Positions 1-6,412 of a DNA stretch of 6,570 bases are shown here, one piece after another. Positions within the stretch are counted from its first letter, which is position 1, and each line of letters starts with the position of its first letter. Below the pieces are notes generated by a model, which saw only the letters and a list, made by a program, of their open reading frames with translations, had not been told where the DNA came from and ran no database searches. The translations under genes and the position numbers were made by a program. This stretch comes from Bacteroidales bacterium. Its GTDB lineage: Bacteria > Bacteroidota > Bacteroidia > Bacteroidales > P3. The DNA is taken from the NCBI GenBank assembly GCA_031286005.1, contig JAITVC010000039.1:1-6570 (forward strand), read 5' to 3'.

Positions 1-1661
1 ATTTGCATGAACGCTTGGAAGCGTGGATTTTCAGACGATTCTACCAATTTCAACGCACCTTCGTAAGCATGGCCTTTCGTACCATTCAAGGTTAAAATAT
101 CGCCTTCTTTAATCACAATATCCGTACCTTTTACGTAAGCTATTTTTTTATCTTCGTGAACATCCAGCGTACCGGCGCCCACGATGCAGCATTTTCCCCA
201 ACCACGTGCTACAAGCGCAGCGTGCGACGTCATTCCGCCCAAAGCGGTCAAAATACCATCGGAAACGCGCATACCGTCAACATCTTCAGGGTTGGTTTCT
301 TTACGCACCAACAACACTTTTTCGCCCTTGCGAGTCCATTCAACGGCAGTTTCGGCAGAGAATACGGCTTTACCTACAGCAGCACCCGGTCCGGCCGGCA
401 AACCTTTGCAAAGTAATTTTGCGCTCTTTTCTGCGTTCGGGTCGCAAATAGGGTGAAGCAATTCGTCTAATTGTGCAGGCTCAACACGCATCACAGCGGT
501 TTTTTCGTCGATGAGTTTTTCGTTCAACATATCCATCGCCATGTTCAACGCAGCAGTTCCCGTGCGTGTACCCACACGGCATTGTAACATGAATAGTTTG
601 CCTTCTTGAATTGTGAACTCAATATCCAACATGTCGGTAAATTCTTTTTCCAAGCGAGCACGAATATCGGCAAGTTCTTTATAAATCGCAGGCCATTGCT
701 CTTGGAGCGAAGGCATGTGTTTGTTTTGTTCATTTTTAGTATCATCGTTGAGCGGATTCGGCGTGCGAATACCGGCCACAACGTCTTCACCTTGCGCATT
801 GATCAACCATTCGCCGTAGAAAATATTCGTACCCACAGCCGGGTCGCGAGTGAAGGCCACACCCGTTGCAGAAGTGTCGCCCATGTTTCCAAACACCATT
901 GCTTGAACGTTTACAGCCGTTCCCCAATCATCGGGAATACCTTCGATGCGACGATACGATACGGCTTTCTTGCCGTTCCAGCTTTTGAAAACAGCCTTGA
1001 TAGCACCTTCCAACTGTGCTTTGGCATCATCCGGAAAGTCGGTGCCCAACACTTCTTTTACTTTCACTTTGAATTGATCTGCCAACGTTTTCAAATCATC
1101 TGCAGTTAATTCGGTATCGGAATGAAAGCCTTTGTGCTCCTTATATTCTTCGAGCATATCGTCCAATTGACGGCGAATGCCTTTATCCAAACCTTCGGCT
1201 TTGTCCATTACCACATCGGCATACATCATAATCAAACGGCGATAGGAATCATAAACAAATCGAGGATTGTTGGTTTTCTTGATAATACCCGGCAAGGTTG
1301 TAGAGCACAAACCGATATTCAAAACGGTATCCATCATTCCCGGCATCGAACTGCGTGCGCCCGAACGTGCCGACATCAACATTGGATTTTCAGCATCGCC
1401 ATATTTCATACCCATATTGGTTTCCACGTCTTGCATGGCTTTCCAAACATCCTCCATCAAACCTGCTGGGAGTTGACAGTTATTGGCATAATAATCGGTG
1501 CAACATTCCGTCGTAATCGTTAAACCGGCCGGAACCGGTAAGCCCAAATGGCACATTTCGGCGAGGTTAGCGCCTTTTCCACCAAGTAAATTTTTCATGT
1601 CCGCTTTGCCTTCTGCGGTTTTTCCACCAAATCGGTAAACATACTTTTTTGACATCGTCAT
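1..1661 (-). CDS. ppdK: Pyruvate, phosphate dikinase, N-terminal part (cut by window edge)
   Basis: PPDK is a cytoplasmic enzyme that interconverts pyruvate + ATP + phosphate and phosphoenolpyruvate + AMP + pyrophosphate. In anaerobes it often serves a pyrophosphate-linked glycolysis. The window holds 553 codons from the N-terminus; family members have about 870-910, so the C-terminal PEP/pyruvate-binding barrel lies off the left edge. The ATP-grasp domain is visible: GGKGANLAEM near residues 27-36 (Lys29) and SARSGARSSMPGMMDT near 97-112 (Arg99), both nucleotide-site motifs. The swivelling phosphohistidine domain carries GGMTSHAALVARG, with the phosphorylated His at residue 480 (codon 224-222). 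The Thr two residues before it matches the Thr that PPDK regulatory kinase/phosphatase modifies in plants; whether that happens here is unknown. The protein starts M-T-M-S-K-K-Y-V-Y, so Met1 (1661) and Met3 (1655) are both possible starts. The reading frame shows no break. It is divergent from the pirin gene, with its own promoter. Confidence 0.97.
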   Translation of the reverse strand, partial: MTMSKKYVYRFGGKTAEGKADMKNLLGGKGANLAEMCHLGLPVPAGLTITTECCTDYYANNCQLPAGLMEDVWKAMQDVETNMGMKYGDAENPMLMSARSGARSSMPGMMDTVLNIGLCSTTLPGIIKKTNNPRFVYDSYRRLIMMYADVVMDKAEGLDKGIRRQLDDMLEEYKEHKGFHSDTELTADDLKTLADQFKVKVKEVLGTDFPDDAKAQLEGAIKAVFKSWNGKKAVSYRRIEGIPDDWGTAVNVQAMVFGNMGDTSATGVAFTRDPAVGTNIFYGEWLINAQGEDVVAGIRTPNPLNDDTKNEQNKHMPSLQEQWPAIYKELADIRARLEKEFTDMLDIEFTIQEGKLFMLQCRVGTRTGTAALNMAMDMLNEKLIDEKTAVMRVEPAQLDELLHPICDPNAEKSAKLLCKGLPAGPGAAVGKAVFSAETAVEWTRKGEKVLLVRKETNPEDVDGMRVSDGILTALGGMTSHAALVARGWGKCCIVGAGTLDVHEDKKIAYVKGTDIVIKEGDILTLNGTKGHAYEGALKLVESSENPRFQAFMQ

Positions 1662-1724
1662 TGTTGTTTTTTGTGAATTAATATAGGGTTGATAAAAATT
1701 CGTCCCTATTAAAGAAATAACTTG

Positions 1725-1755
1725 CAAAGGTACAAAAAATAAACGAATTTGTCAA
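1725..1755 (-). promoter_or_regulatory. ppdK promoter, Bacteroidota type
   Basis: On the minus strand a perfect -7 box TACCTTTG (1732-1725) lies 20 bases downstream of a TTG (1755-1753) in the -33 position. This is close to the Bacteroidota primary-sigma pattern TTTG / TAnnTTTG. The start of transcription would fall near 1717, giving a leader of roughly 55 bases that is A/T-rich and has no Shine-Dalgarno sequence. The box sits in a T-rich tract, TTTTTTGTACCTTTG, that is nearly identical in the panB and thrS promoters. Confidence 0.75.
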
Positions 1756-1780
1756 TAGGTAAATATAGAATCTTTTTCGT

Positions 1781-1788
1781 TATATTTG
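1781..1788 (+). promoter_or_regulatory. -7 box of the pirin-family gene
   Basis: TATATTTG is a perfect match to the Bacteroidota -7 consensus TAnnTTTG, 34 bases before the ATG. No TTTG lies at the usual 19-21 base spacing; the nearest (1748-1751) is 29 bases away, so the -33 part is weak or absent. Transcription would start around 1795, leaving an A/T-rich leader of about 28 bases without a Shine-Dalgarno sequence. Confidence 0.6.
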
Positions 1789-1822
1789 CAAAATACTATT
1801 ATTTAACTAAAATAAAATACCT

Positions 1823-2548
1823 ATGACAACCATTTTTCACCCATCGGAAGAACGCGGTCACGCCAATCACGGTTGGCTCGATACGCACCATTCATTCAGC
1901 TTTGCCAGTTGGTATAATCCCGAAAAAGTACACTTCGGCGCTTTGCGCGTATTGAACGATGACACGGTGGCTATTGGGGAAGGATTTGGCACTCACCCGC
2001 ACGAAAATATGGAAATTGTATCAATTCCCTTACAAGGTATTTTGTCTCATCGAGACTCTACCGGGTCGAAAGGCTTAGTTCGAGCAGGCGAAGTTCAAGT
2101 GATGAGTGCCGGAACGGGGATTACCCATTCGGAATTTAGCGATCCGTCGTCTACTGAAGATGCCAAATTCTTCCAGATTTGGATTTATCCCAACAAAGAG
2201 AATGTTGCTCCTCGTTATGATCAACGTAAATTTAATGAAGCCGACCGGCAAGGCAAATGGCAAATTTTAGTGAGCCCAAAACCAAAAGACAATGCGCTTT
2301 GGCTGCATCAAGAGACCGTTATTTCACGAGTTGATTTGAAAGCCGACGCTTCCATCGCTTATAACAACCATTTTAAAGAACATGGGGTTTATATTTTCGT
2401 TGTAGAAGGAAGCATTGAAATCAATGGACAAAAACTCAATAAACGTGATGGCTTAGGCATCAGCGAAACTGAGTCGTTTGACATTAAAGTAACATCGAAT
2501 TCAGATGTATTGGCTATTGAAGTTCCTATGTATAAGGTTACGGCGTAA
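1823..2548 (+). CDS. Pirin-family bicupin protein (YhhW-like)
   Basis: A complete 241-residue protein, close to the length of E. coli YhhW (231). Pirins are bicupin metal proteins; YhhW and human pirin show quercetin 2,3-dioxygenase activity in vitro, but the natural bacterial substrate is not settled. The N-terminal cupin (about residues 10-125) has the family start RGHANHGWLDTHHSFSFA, then GTHPHENMEIV and SAGTGITHSE. These supply the expected metal ligands His58, His60, His102 and Glu104, so the metal site looks intact. The C-terminal cupin (about 150-235) is more divergent, as usual in the family, and keeps no obvious metal site. There is no signal peptide or membrane segment, so it is probably cytoplasmic. 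The start ATG follows an A/T-rich leader and a good -7 box. The gene stands alone: divergent from ppdK and convergent with the pseudouridine synthase gene. Family assignment is firm; the reaction in this organism is unknown. Confidence 0.93.
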   Translation: MTTIFHPSEERGHANHGWLDTHHSFSFASWYNPEKVHFGALRVLNDDTVAIGEGFGTHPHENMEIVSIPLQGILSHRDSTGSKGLVRAGEVQVMSAGTGITHSEFSDPSSTEDAKFFQIWIYPNKENVAPRYDQRKFNEADRQGKWQILVSPKPKDNALWLHQETVISRVDLKADASIAYNNHFKEHGVYIFVVEGSIEINGQKLNKRDGLGISETESFDIKVTSNSDVLAIEVPMYKVTA

Positions 2549-2590
2549 AATGTGGATAGGATTAGTTATGGAGGGTGAGGTATAATTGGT

Positions 2591-2676
2591 AGGGAGTTGG
2601 ATAGGACGAGTGCAATTTCGTGCCGCTTTTCATAAGCTATCCTATAATGATCCTATATTGATCCTATAATCTCCCT
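2591..2676. repeat. Imperfect inverted repeat between convergent genes
   Basis: The left arm at 2591-2606 (AGGGAG-TTGG-ATAGGA) is answered by TCCTAT-AAT-CTCCCT at 2662-2676: six plus six paired bases around a small internal loop, with about 55 bases between the arms. A second short match pairs TTGGATAG (2597-2604) with CTATCCAA (2677-2684). GGATAGGA also occurs directly at 2554-2561 and 2599-2606. The element spans the 115-base gap between the pirin gene and the pseudouridine synthase gene and runs into the last codons of the latter. It could help end transcription from either side, but it is not a classic GC stem followed by a T run. Confidence 0.4.
2639..2667. repeat. Three copies of ATCCTAT at 11-bp spacing
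   Basis: ATCCTAT occurs at 2639-2645, 2650-2656 and 2661-2667, exactly 11 bases apart. The intervening bases are AATG, then ATTG. The third copy overlaps the stop codon of the minus-strand pseudouridine synthase gene (2666-2664). The inverse sequence, GGATAGGA, occurs twice further left in the same gap. Confidence 0.65.
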
Positions 2677-3341
2677 CTATCCAAGATTTGCCACAAATTC
2701 TCTTTCGGAGCCGGTGCAACAATTTTCAGTACGTCGTTTTTTATCGGATGAATAAATTCCAACGAACGAGCATGCAACGAAATAGAGCCATCTCGGTTAG
2801 ACCGCTCAAACCCATATTTCAAATCACCTCGAATAGGACAGCCAATCTCCGAAAGTTGCACCCGTATTTGATGATGGCGACCGGTAAACAGTTTTATTTC
2901 GAGCAAATAATAATTCTCGCTTGACGCAATAACGGTATATTCTAATTCCGCTTTCTGCCAACCGTTTTTTTCAATAGGTGAGGCAAACGATTTGTTTTGC
3001 TTCTCGTTCTTTTGAAGCCAATGCACCAAACGGTCTGAATTTTTTGGTGGTTTGTTACGCACAATCGCCCAATAGATTTTGTGAAATTCACGGTCGTGAA
3101 TCAGTTTATTGATACGTGCCAAAGCTTTGTCGGTCTTGGTAAGCAGAAGAACGCCCGAAGTTGGTCGGTCCAAACGGTGTGGCAAACCAACAAAAACATT
3201 ACCGGGCTTGTTATCACGCTGTTTGATGAAAGCCTTAACGTCGTCAACCACACAAACATCACCGGTTTTATCGCCTTGCACGATTTCCCCCGCACACTTG
3301 TTGATAGCTAAGAGATGGTTATCTTCGTAAAGAATATTCAC
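2664..3341 (-). CDS. RluA/TruC-type RNA pseudouridine synthase
   Basis: A 225-residue enzyme that converts specific uridines in rRNA or tRNA to pseudouridine. The catalytic motif HRLDRPTSGVLL places the nucleophilic Asp at residue 58. The conserved Tyr of K-x-Y-W-A-I-V is residue 90, and the RNA-binding/active-site motif GRHHQIRVQL starts at 154, followed by P-I-R-G-D-L-K-Y-G. There is no N-terminal S4 domain, unlike RluC and RluD. The 'RPTSG' form of the motif resembles TruC (tRNA U65) more than RluA, but the target RNA cannot be settled from motifs. The start is GTG (3341-3339): the frame meets a TAA at 3362-3360, no ATG lies between, and M-N-I-L-Y-E-D-N-H-L-L is where family members begin. 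It lies 98 bases after panB on the same strand and may be co-transcribed, since I see no good promoter in the gap. Confidence 0.93.
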   Translation of the reverse strand: MNILYEDNHLLAINKCAGEIVQGDKTGDVCVVDDVKAFIKQRDNKPGNVFVGLPHRLDRPTSGVLLLTKTDKALARINKLIHDREFHKIYWAIVRNKPPKNSDRLVHWLQKNEKQNKSFASPIEKNGWQKAELEYTVIASSENYYLLEIKLFTGRHHQIRVQLSEIGCPIRGDLKYGFERSNRDGSISLHARSLEFIHPIKNDVLKIVAPAPKENLWQILDRGRL

Positions 3342-3343
3342 TA

Positions 3344-3436
3344 AATTAATAATTGAAAATTAAGAATTGAGAATGAAAAATTAAAATTATTGCAATGTAT
3401 AATACATTCTCAATTTTCCATTTTCAATTCTCAATT
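3344..3436. repeat. Long imperfect inverted repeat between panB and the pseudouridine synthase gene
   Basis: Arms 3344-3375 and 3405-3436 pair at 27 of 32 positions, including an unbroken 11-bp inner run (AATTGAGAATG with CATTCTCAATT) and an unbroken 10-bp run (3351-3360 with 3420-3429). The loop is 29 bases. Each arm is built from variants of AATTGARAAT. The element fills nearly all of the 98-base gap, ending 3 bases from the panB stop codon and 3 bases from the GTG start of the next gene. In the panB transcript it would form a long A/U-rich hairpin that might slow transcription, protect the panB 3' end, or affect initiation on the downstream gene. Confidence 0.8.
3394..3408. repeat. 15-bp perfect palindrome AATGTAT-A-ATACATT
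   Basis: Seven-base arms flank one central base, in the loop region of the larger inverted repeat. Its last four bases (3405-3408) are also the first bases of the large right arm, so in RNA the small and large hairpins would compete for them. Confidence 0.5.
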
Positions 3437-3439
3437 ATT

Positions 3440-4258
3440 TTAATATTGTTCGTTTTCATTCGGGAACTCCCGGCTCTTCACATCTGCGATATACTGTTTT
3501 ACAGCATTCGACATAATCTCGCTAAGATTTGCATAACGGCGTAAAAAGCGTGGCGAGAACTCCTGTGTAATGCCCAGCATATCGTGAATAACGAGCACTT
3601 GACCATCGGCCGAAGAGCCGCCGCCAATACCTATAACCGGAATATCCAAAGCCTTCACAACTTGATCCGTAAGGACGTTAGGAATCTTTTCCAAAACAAC
3701 GCCAAAACAGCCAATATCTTGCAGCAGTTTAGCATCCGCAATAAGTTTTTCGGCTTCGACTTTTTCGGTTGCACGCACCGCATAAGTGCCGAATTTGTTG
3801 ATAGATTGCGGAGTTAGTCCCAAATGTCCCATCACCGGAATGCCTGCCGAAAGAATACGCTGAACAGATTCGGCTATTTCTTGTCCACCTTCTAATTTTA
3901 AAGCATCTGCGCCGGTTTCTTTCATCACGCGAACAGCCGAATGAAGGGCTTCTTTAGAATTGCCTTGATACGAACCGAATGGCAAATCAACGACAACTAA
4001 AGCCCGTTTCACAGCTCTCACAACCGATTGCGCATGATAAATCATTTGATCCAGCGTAATGGGCAAAGTCGTTGTGTGCCCGGCCATCACATTAGCCGCA
4101 GAATCGCCCACCAAAACAGCATCAATATTGGCTTGATCAACAATTTTAGCAGTGGAATAATCGTAGGCTGTGAGCATGGTTATTTTTTCGCCGCGAGCTT
4201 TCATCTCACGTAAAACATTTGTGGTTACTTTGGAGGTTGCAGTTTTTGCACTTTTCAT
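3440..4258 (-). CDS. panB: 3-methyl-2-oxobutanoate hydroxymethyltransferase (ketopantoate hydroxymethyltransferase)
   Basis: PanB transfers a hydroxymethyl group from 5,10-methylenetetrahydrofolate to 2-oxoisovalerate, giving ketopantoate, the first committed step to pantothenate and coenzyme A. The 272 residues match the usual 260-280. The TIM-barrel motifs are in order: M-L-T-A-Y-D-Y (28-34), V-L-V-G-D-S with metal ligand Asp52, V-V-D-L-P-F-G-S-Y with Asp91, L-K-L-E-G-G with Glu123, the M-G-H-L-G-L-T-P-Q segment (143-151), and F-G-V-V-L-E-K with the likely catalytic Glu190 (counterpart of E. coli Glu181). G-I-G-G-G near 211 also fits. All key residues are present, so it should be active. 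The start ATG at 4258 precedes a short Lys/Thr/Ser-rich leader before the conserved V-L-R-E-M-K. It is divergent from thrS, has its own -7 box, and may lead a two-gene unit with the pseudouridine synthase gene. No panC or panD is in view. Confidence 0.97.
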   Translation of the reverse strand: MKSAKTATSKVTTNVLREMKARGEKITMLTAYDYSTAKIVDQANIDAVLVGDSAANVMAGHTTTLPITLDQMIYHAQSVVRAVKRALVVVDLPFGSYQGNSKEALHSAVRVMKETGADALKLEGGQEIAESVQRILSAGIPVMGHLGLTPQSINKFGTYAVRATEKVEAEKLIADAKLLQDIGCFGVVLEKIPNVLTDQVVKALDIPVIGIGGGSSADGQVLVIHDMLGITQEFSPRFLRRYANLSEIMSNAVKQYIADVKSREFPNENEQY

Positions 4259-4300
4259 AGGTTAATATTTTTTGCAGTTTGCAGATTGATATTTTTTCTG

Positions 4301-4315
4301 CAAAGATACAAAAAA
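4301..4315 (-). promoter_or_regulatory. panB promoter (-7 box in T-rich tract)
   Basis: On the minus strand TTTTTTGTATCTTTG (4315-4301) contains the perfect -7 box TATCTTTG (4308-4301). No TTTG is seen at the -33 position, where the sequence is only A/T-rich. Transcription would start near 4294, giving a leader of about 36 bases. That leader carries the direct repeat CTGCAAA (read from the minus strand, about 4271-4284), of unknown meaning. Confidence 0.65.
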
Positions 4316-4317
4316 TG

Positions 4318-4348
4318 TTTGATATATGATTTTTTTTTTGTATCTTTG
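4318..4348 (+). promoter_or_regulatory. thrS promoter, full -33/-7 Bacteroidota match
   Basis: TTTG (4318-4321), 19 bases, then TATCTTTG (4341-4348) is the best consensus promoter in the window. Transcription would start about 4354-4356, leaving a leader of only about 18 bases. That is too short to hold a T-box, a ThrRS-type operator or an attenuator, so any control of thrS is likely at initiation or on the protein. The last 15 bases are a mirror copy of the panB promoter core. Confidence 0.8.
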
Positions 4349-4372
4349 TCGCTTGTATTGAATTAAACATTT

Positions 4373-6310
4373 ATGATGATAAATATTACTTTACCCGATG
4401 GCGCTGTAAAAGCCTATGAAAAAGGCGTTTCTGCGATGGATGTTGCAAAAAGCATTAGCGAAGGTTTAGCACGAAATGTGTTGGCTGCGAAATTTAACGA
4501 CCAAGTGATTGATGCCTTACGGCCGCTTCTCACGGATGGCACATTGCGGCTGCTGACATGGAACGATAGTGAAGGTAAACACGTATTTTGGCACTCATCT
4601 GCTCACATCTTGGCGGCGGCTGTGGAAGCGCTTTATCCGGGTGTGAAGTTTGGTATCGGGCCGGCTATTGAGAACGGTTTTTACTACGATATTGATTTCA
4701 TGCAATACCCCATCAGTCCGGATGATTTCTCAAAAATCGAAGCCAAGTTTTTAGAATTAGCCGCACAAAAATCAACGTTTGTTAGAAAAGAGGTTTCAAA
4801 AGCCGAGGCCCTTGATTTGTTTACCAAAAAGGGCGACGAATACAAATTGGAATTAATCGGCGAATTGGAAGACGGCACGATTTCACTATACGAAAGCGGT
4901 AACTTTACAGACCTTTGCCGTGGCCCGCACCTTCCCGATACATCGGTCATTAAAGCCATGAAAGTTCTGAATATTGCCGGTGCATATTGGCGTGGCGATG
5001 AAAAACGGAAACAACTTACACGGTTGTATGCTATTTCGTTTCCCAAACAAAAAGAACTCACGGATTATTTGGATTTGCTTGAAGAAGCCAAAAAACGAGA
5101 TCACCGGAAACTGGGTAAAGAATTAGATTTATTCATGTTTTCGCAAGCCGTAGGTCCCGGATTACCCATCTGGCTTCCGAAAGGCGCTGCTTTGCGCGAA
5201 CGTTTGGAAAACTTTCTGAAACGGGTGCAACGAAAAGCAGGTTATCAACAAGTGCAAACGCCGCATATCGGCGATGTCAACCTTTACAAGACGTCCGGAC
5301 ACTACGAAAAATACGGCAAAGACTCTTTTCAACCGATTCACACACCGTTTGAAGGTGAGGAATTTTTATTGAAACCGATGAATTGCCCGCACCACTGCGA
5401 AATCTATAAAGCTAAACCTCGGTCATATAAAGATTTGCCCCTGCGTTTTGCGGAATTTGGAACGGTTTACCGTTACGAACAAAGTGGCGAATTGCACGGT
5501 TTAACGCGAGTGCGTGGGTTTACCCAAGATGATGCGCATATTTTCTGCACGCCCGACCAACTCAAAGACGAGTTCAAAGCGGTAATTGATATTATTTTGT
5601 ATATTTTCAAAACCCTTGACTTTAAAGATTTCACTGCACAAATCTCTTTGCGCGACCCGAACAATCACATCAAATACATCGGCTCTGATGAAAATTGGGA
5701 AAAAGCCGAACGTGCCATCATCGAAGCCGCAGCAGAAAAAGGGTTGAATACAACGACCGAACTTGGCGAAGCCGCATTTTATGGCCCGAAATTGGACTTC
5801 ATGGTGAAAGATGCGATTGGCCGAAAATGGCAGTTGGGCACGGTACAAGTGGATTACAACTTGCCTGAGCGTTTCGATTTGGAATACATTGGTGCGGATA
5901 ATCAAAAACACCGTCCGGTCATGATTCACCGTGCGCCGTTTGGCTCTATGGAACGGTTTGTGGCCGTTTTGATTGAACATACCGGTGGAAATTTCCCCTT
6001 GTGGCTAACACCCGATCAGTTTATTGTATTGCCGATTTCAGAAAAATACATAGACTACGCCAATAAAGTGAAACAGGATTTGGAATTACTGGATTGCCGT
6101 GGTACGATTGACGAGCGGAATGAAAAAGCCGGTAAAAAAATTCGTGATGCAGAGTTGAACAAAATCCCATACATGCTTGTAGTTGGCGAGAAAGAAGCCG
6201 CAGACGGAACGGTTTCCGTTCGCAAACGTGGCGATGGCGATTTGGGTGCAATGACTATAGAAGCCTTTGCTGATTTAGTCAATAAAGAAGTTACTAAAAT
6301 GATAGAATAG
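4373..6310 (+). CDS. thrS: Threonyl-tRNA synthetase
   Basis: ThrRS charges tRNA-Thr with threonine and edits away mischarged serine. At 645 residues it is full length (E. coli 642). Domains in order: TGS domain (about 1-62); editing domain with the His74-x3-His78 pair and C-R-G-P-H giving Cys182 and His186; class II catalytic core from about 245, with the P-M-N-C-P-H-H motif; and the C-terminal anticodon-binding domain from about 540. The zinc ligands that recognise threonine are Cys338, His389 and His519, matching E. coli Cys334, His385 and His511. Class II signatures [12 protein letters not shown] and [10 protein letters not shown] are intact. All catalytic and editing residues seem present. 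Two ATGs in a row (4373, 4376) make the exact first Met uncertain by one residue. It is followed 102 bases later by infC, the common thrS-infC order. Confidence 0.98.
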   Translation: MMINITLPDGAVKAYEKGVSAMDVAKSISEGLARNVLAAKFNDQVIDALRPLLTDGTLRLLTWNDSEGKHVFWHSSAHILAAAVEALYPGVKFGIGPAIENGFYYDIDFMQYPISPDDFSKIEAKFLELAAQKSTFVRKEVSKAEALDLFTKKGDEYKLELIGELEDGTISLYESGNFTDLCRGPHLPDTSVIKAMKVLNIAGAYWRGDEKRKQLTRLYAISFPKQKELTDYLDLLEEAKKRDHRKLGKELDLFMFSQAVGPGLPIWLPKGAALRERLENFLKRVQRKAGYQQVQTPHIGDVNLYKTSGHYEKYGKDSFQPIHTPFEGEEFLLKPMNCPHHCEIYKAKPRSYKDLPLRFAEFGTVYRYEQSGELHGLTRVRGFTQDDAHIFCTPDQLKDEFKAVIDIILYIFKTLDFKDFTAQISLRDPNNHIKYIGSDENWEKAERAIIEAAAEKGLNTTTELGEAAFYGPKLDFMVKDAIGRKWQLGTVQVDYNLPERFDLEYIGADNQKHRPVMIHRAPFGSMERFVAVLIEHTGGNFPLWLTPDQFIVLPISEKYIDYANKVKQDLELLDCRGTIDERNEKAGKKIRDAELNKIPYMLVVGEKEAADGTVSVRKRGDGDLGAMTIEAFADLVNKEVTKMIE

Positions 6311-6319
6311 AAAAATTTA

Positions 6320-6376
6320 TCAAAGGTCAATGGTAATCACAAAAAACCCTTAACCTTTTAACCTTTGACCCTTAAA
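6320..6376 (+). repeat. TTAACCTTT-type repeat and weak hairpin in the thrS-infC gap
   Basis: The gap after thrS holds TTAACCTT at 6350-6357, TTAACCTTT at 6358-6366 and a related CCCTTAA at 6369-6375. AAAGGTCAA (6322-6330) pairs with TTAACCTTT (6350-6358) at 8 of 9 positions, and TCAAAGGT (6320-6327) pairs exactly with ACCTTTGA (6361-6368), so two alternative weak stems exist. No T run follows, and the downstream gene is the usual operon partner, so read-through seems more likely than termination. The rest of the gap is A-rich. Confidence 0.45.
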
Positions 6377-6412
6377 TACAAATAAAAAAAATATCAACTA
6401 AAACAAATTAAT

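Noticed and set aside
156..456. Three overlapping plus-strand open frames near the left edge
   Set aside because: They overlap the phosphohistidine domain of ppdK, which reads through unbroken on the other strand.
606..1523. Plus-strand open frames of 167 and 133 codons opposite ppdK
   Set aside because: They lie antisense to a strongly conserved PPDK frame, have His/Phe/Ile-rich composition typical of reverse-strand shadows, and match no family I recognise.
2608..2632. Rho-independent terminator after the pirin gene (GTGCAATTTCGTGCCGCTTTT)
   Set aside because: The apparent GC-rich arms do not actually pair; GTGC occurs in the same orientation twice rather than inverted.
2639..2667. CRISPR-like array
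   Set aside because: The units are 7 bases at 11-base spacing; there is no room for spacers and no cas gene nearby.
4259..4300. Riboswitch ahead of panB
   Set aside because: The leader is about 36 bases, with only a small CTGCAAA direct repeat and no stable stem.
4349..4372. T-box or other leader control of thrS
   Set aside because: The predicted leader is about 18 bases, too short for any known leader RNA; the phylum is also not known for T-boxes.
5501..5980. Minus-strand open frame of 159 codons inside thrS
   Set aside because: It is antisense to the ThrRS catalytic core, whose motifs are intact; no promoter and no recognisable domain.
6347..6370. Separate promoter for infC at TAACCTTTG
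   Set aside because: It has three bases between TA and TTTG rather than two, and lies in a repeat; no -33 box is convincing.
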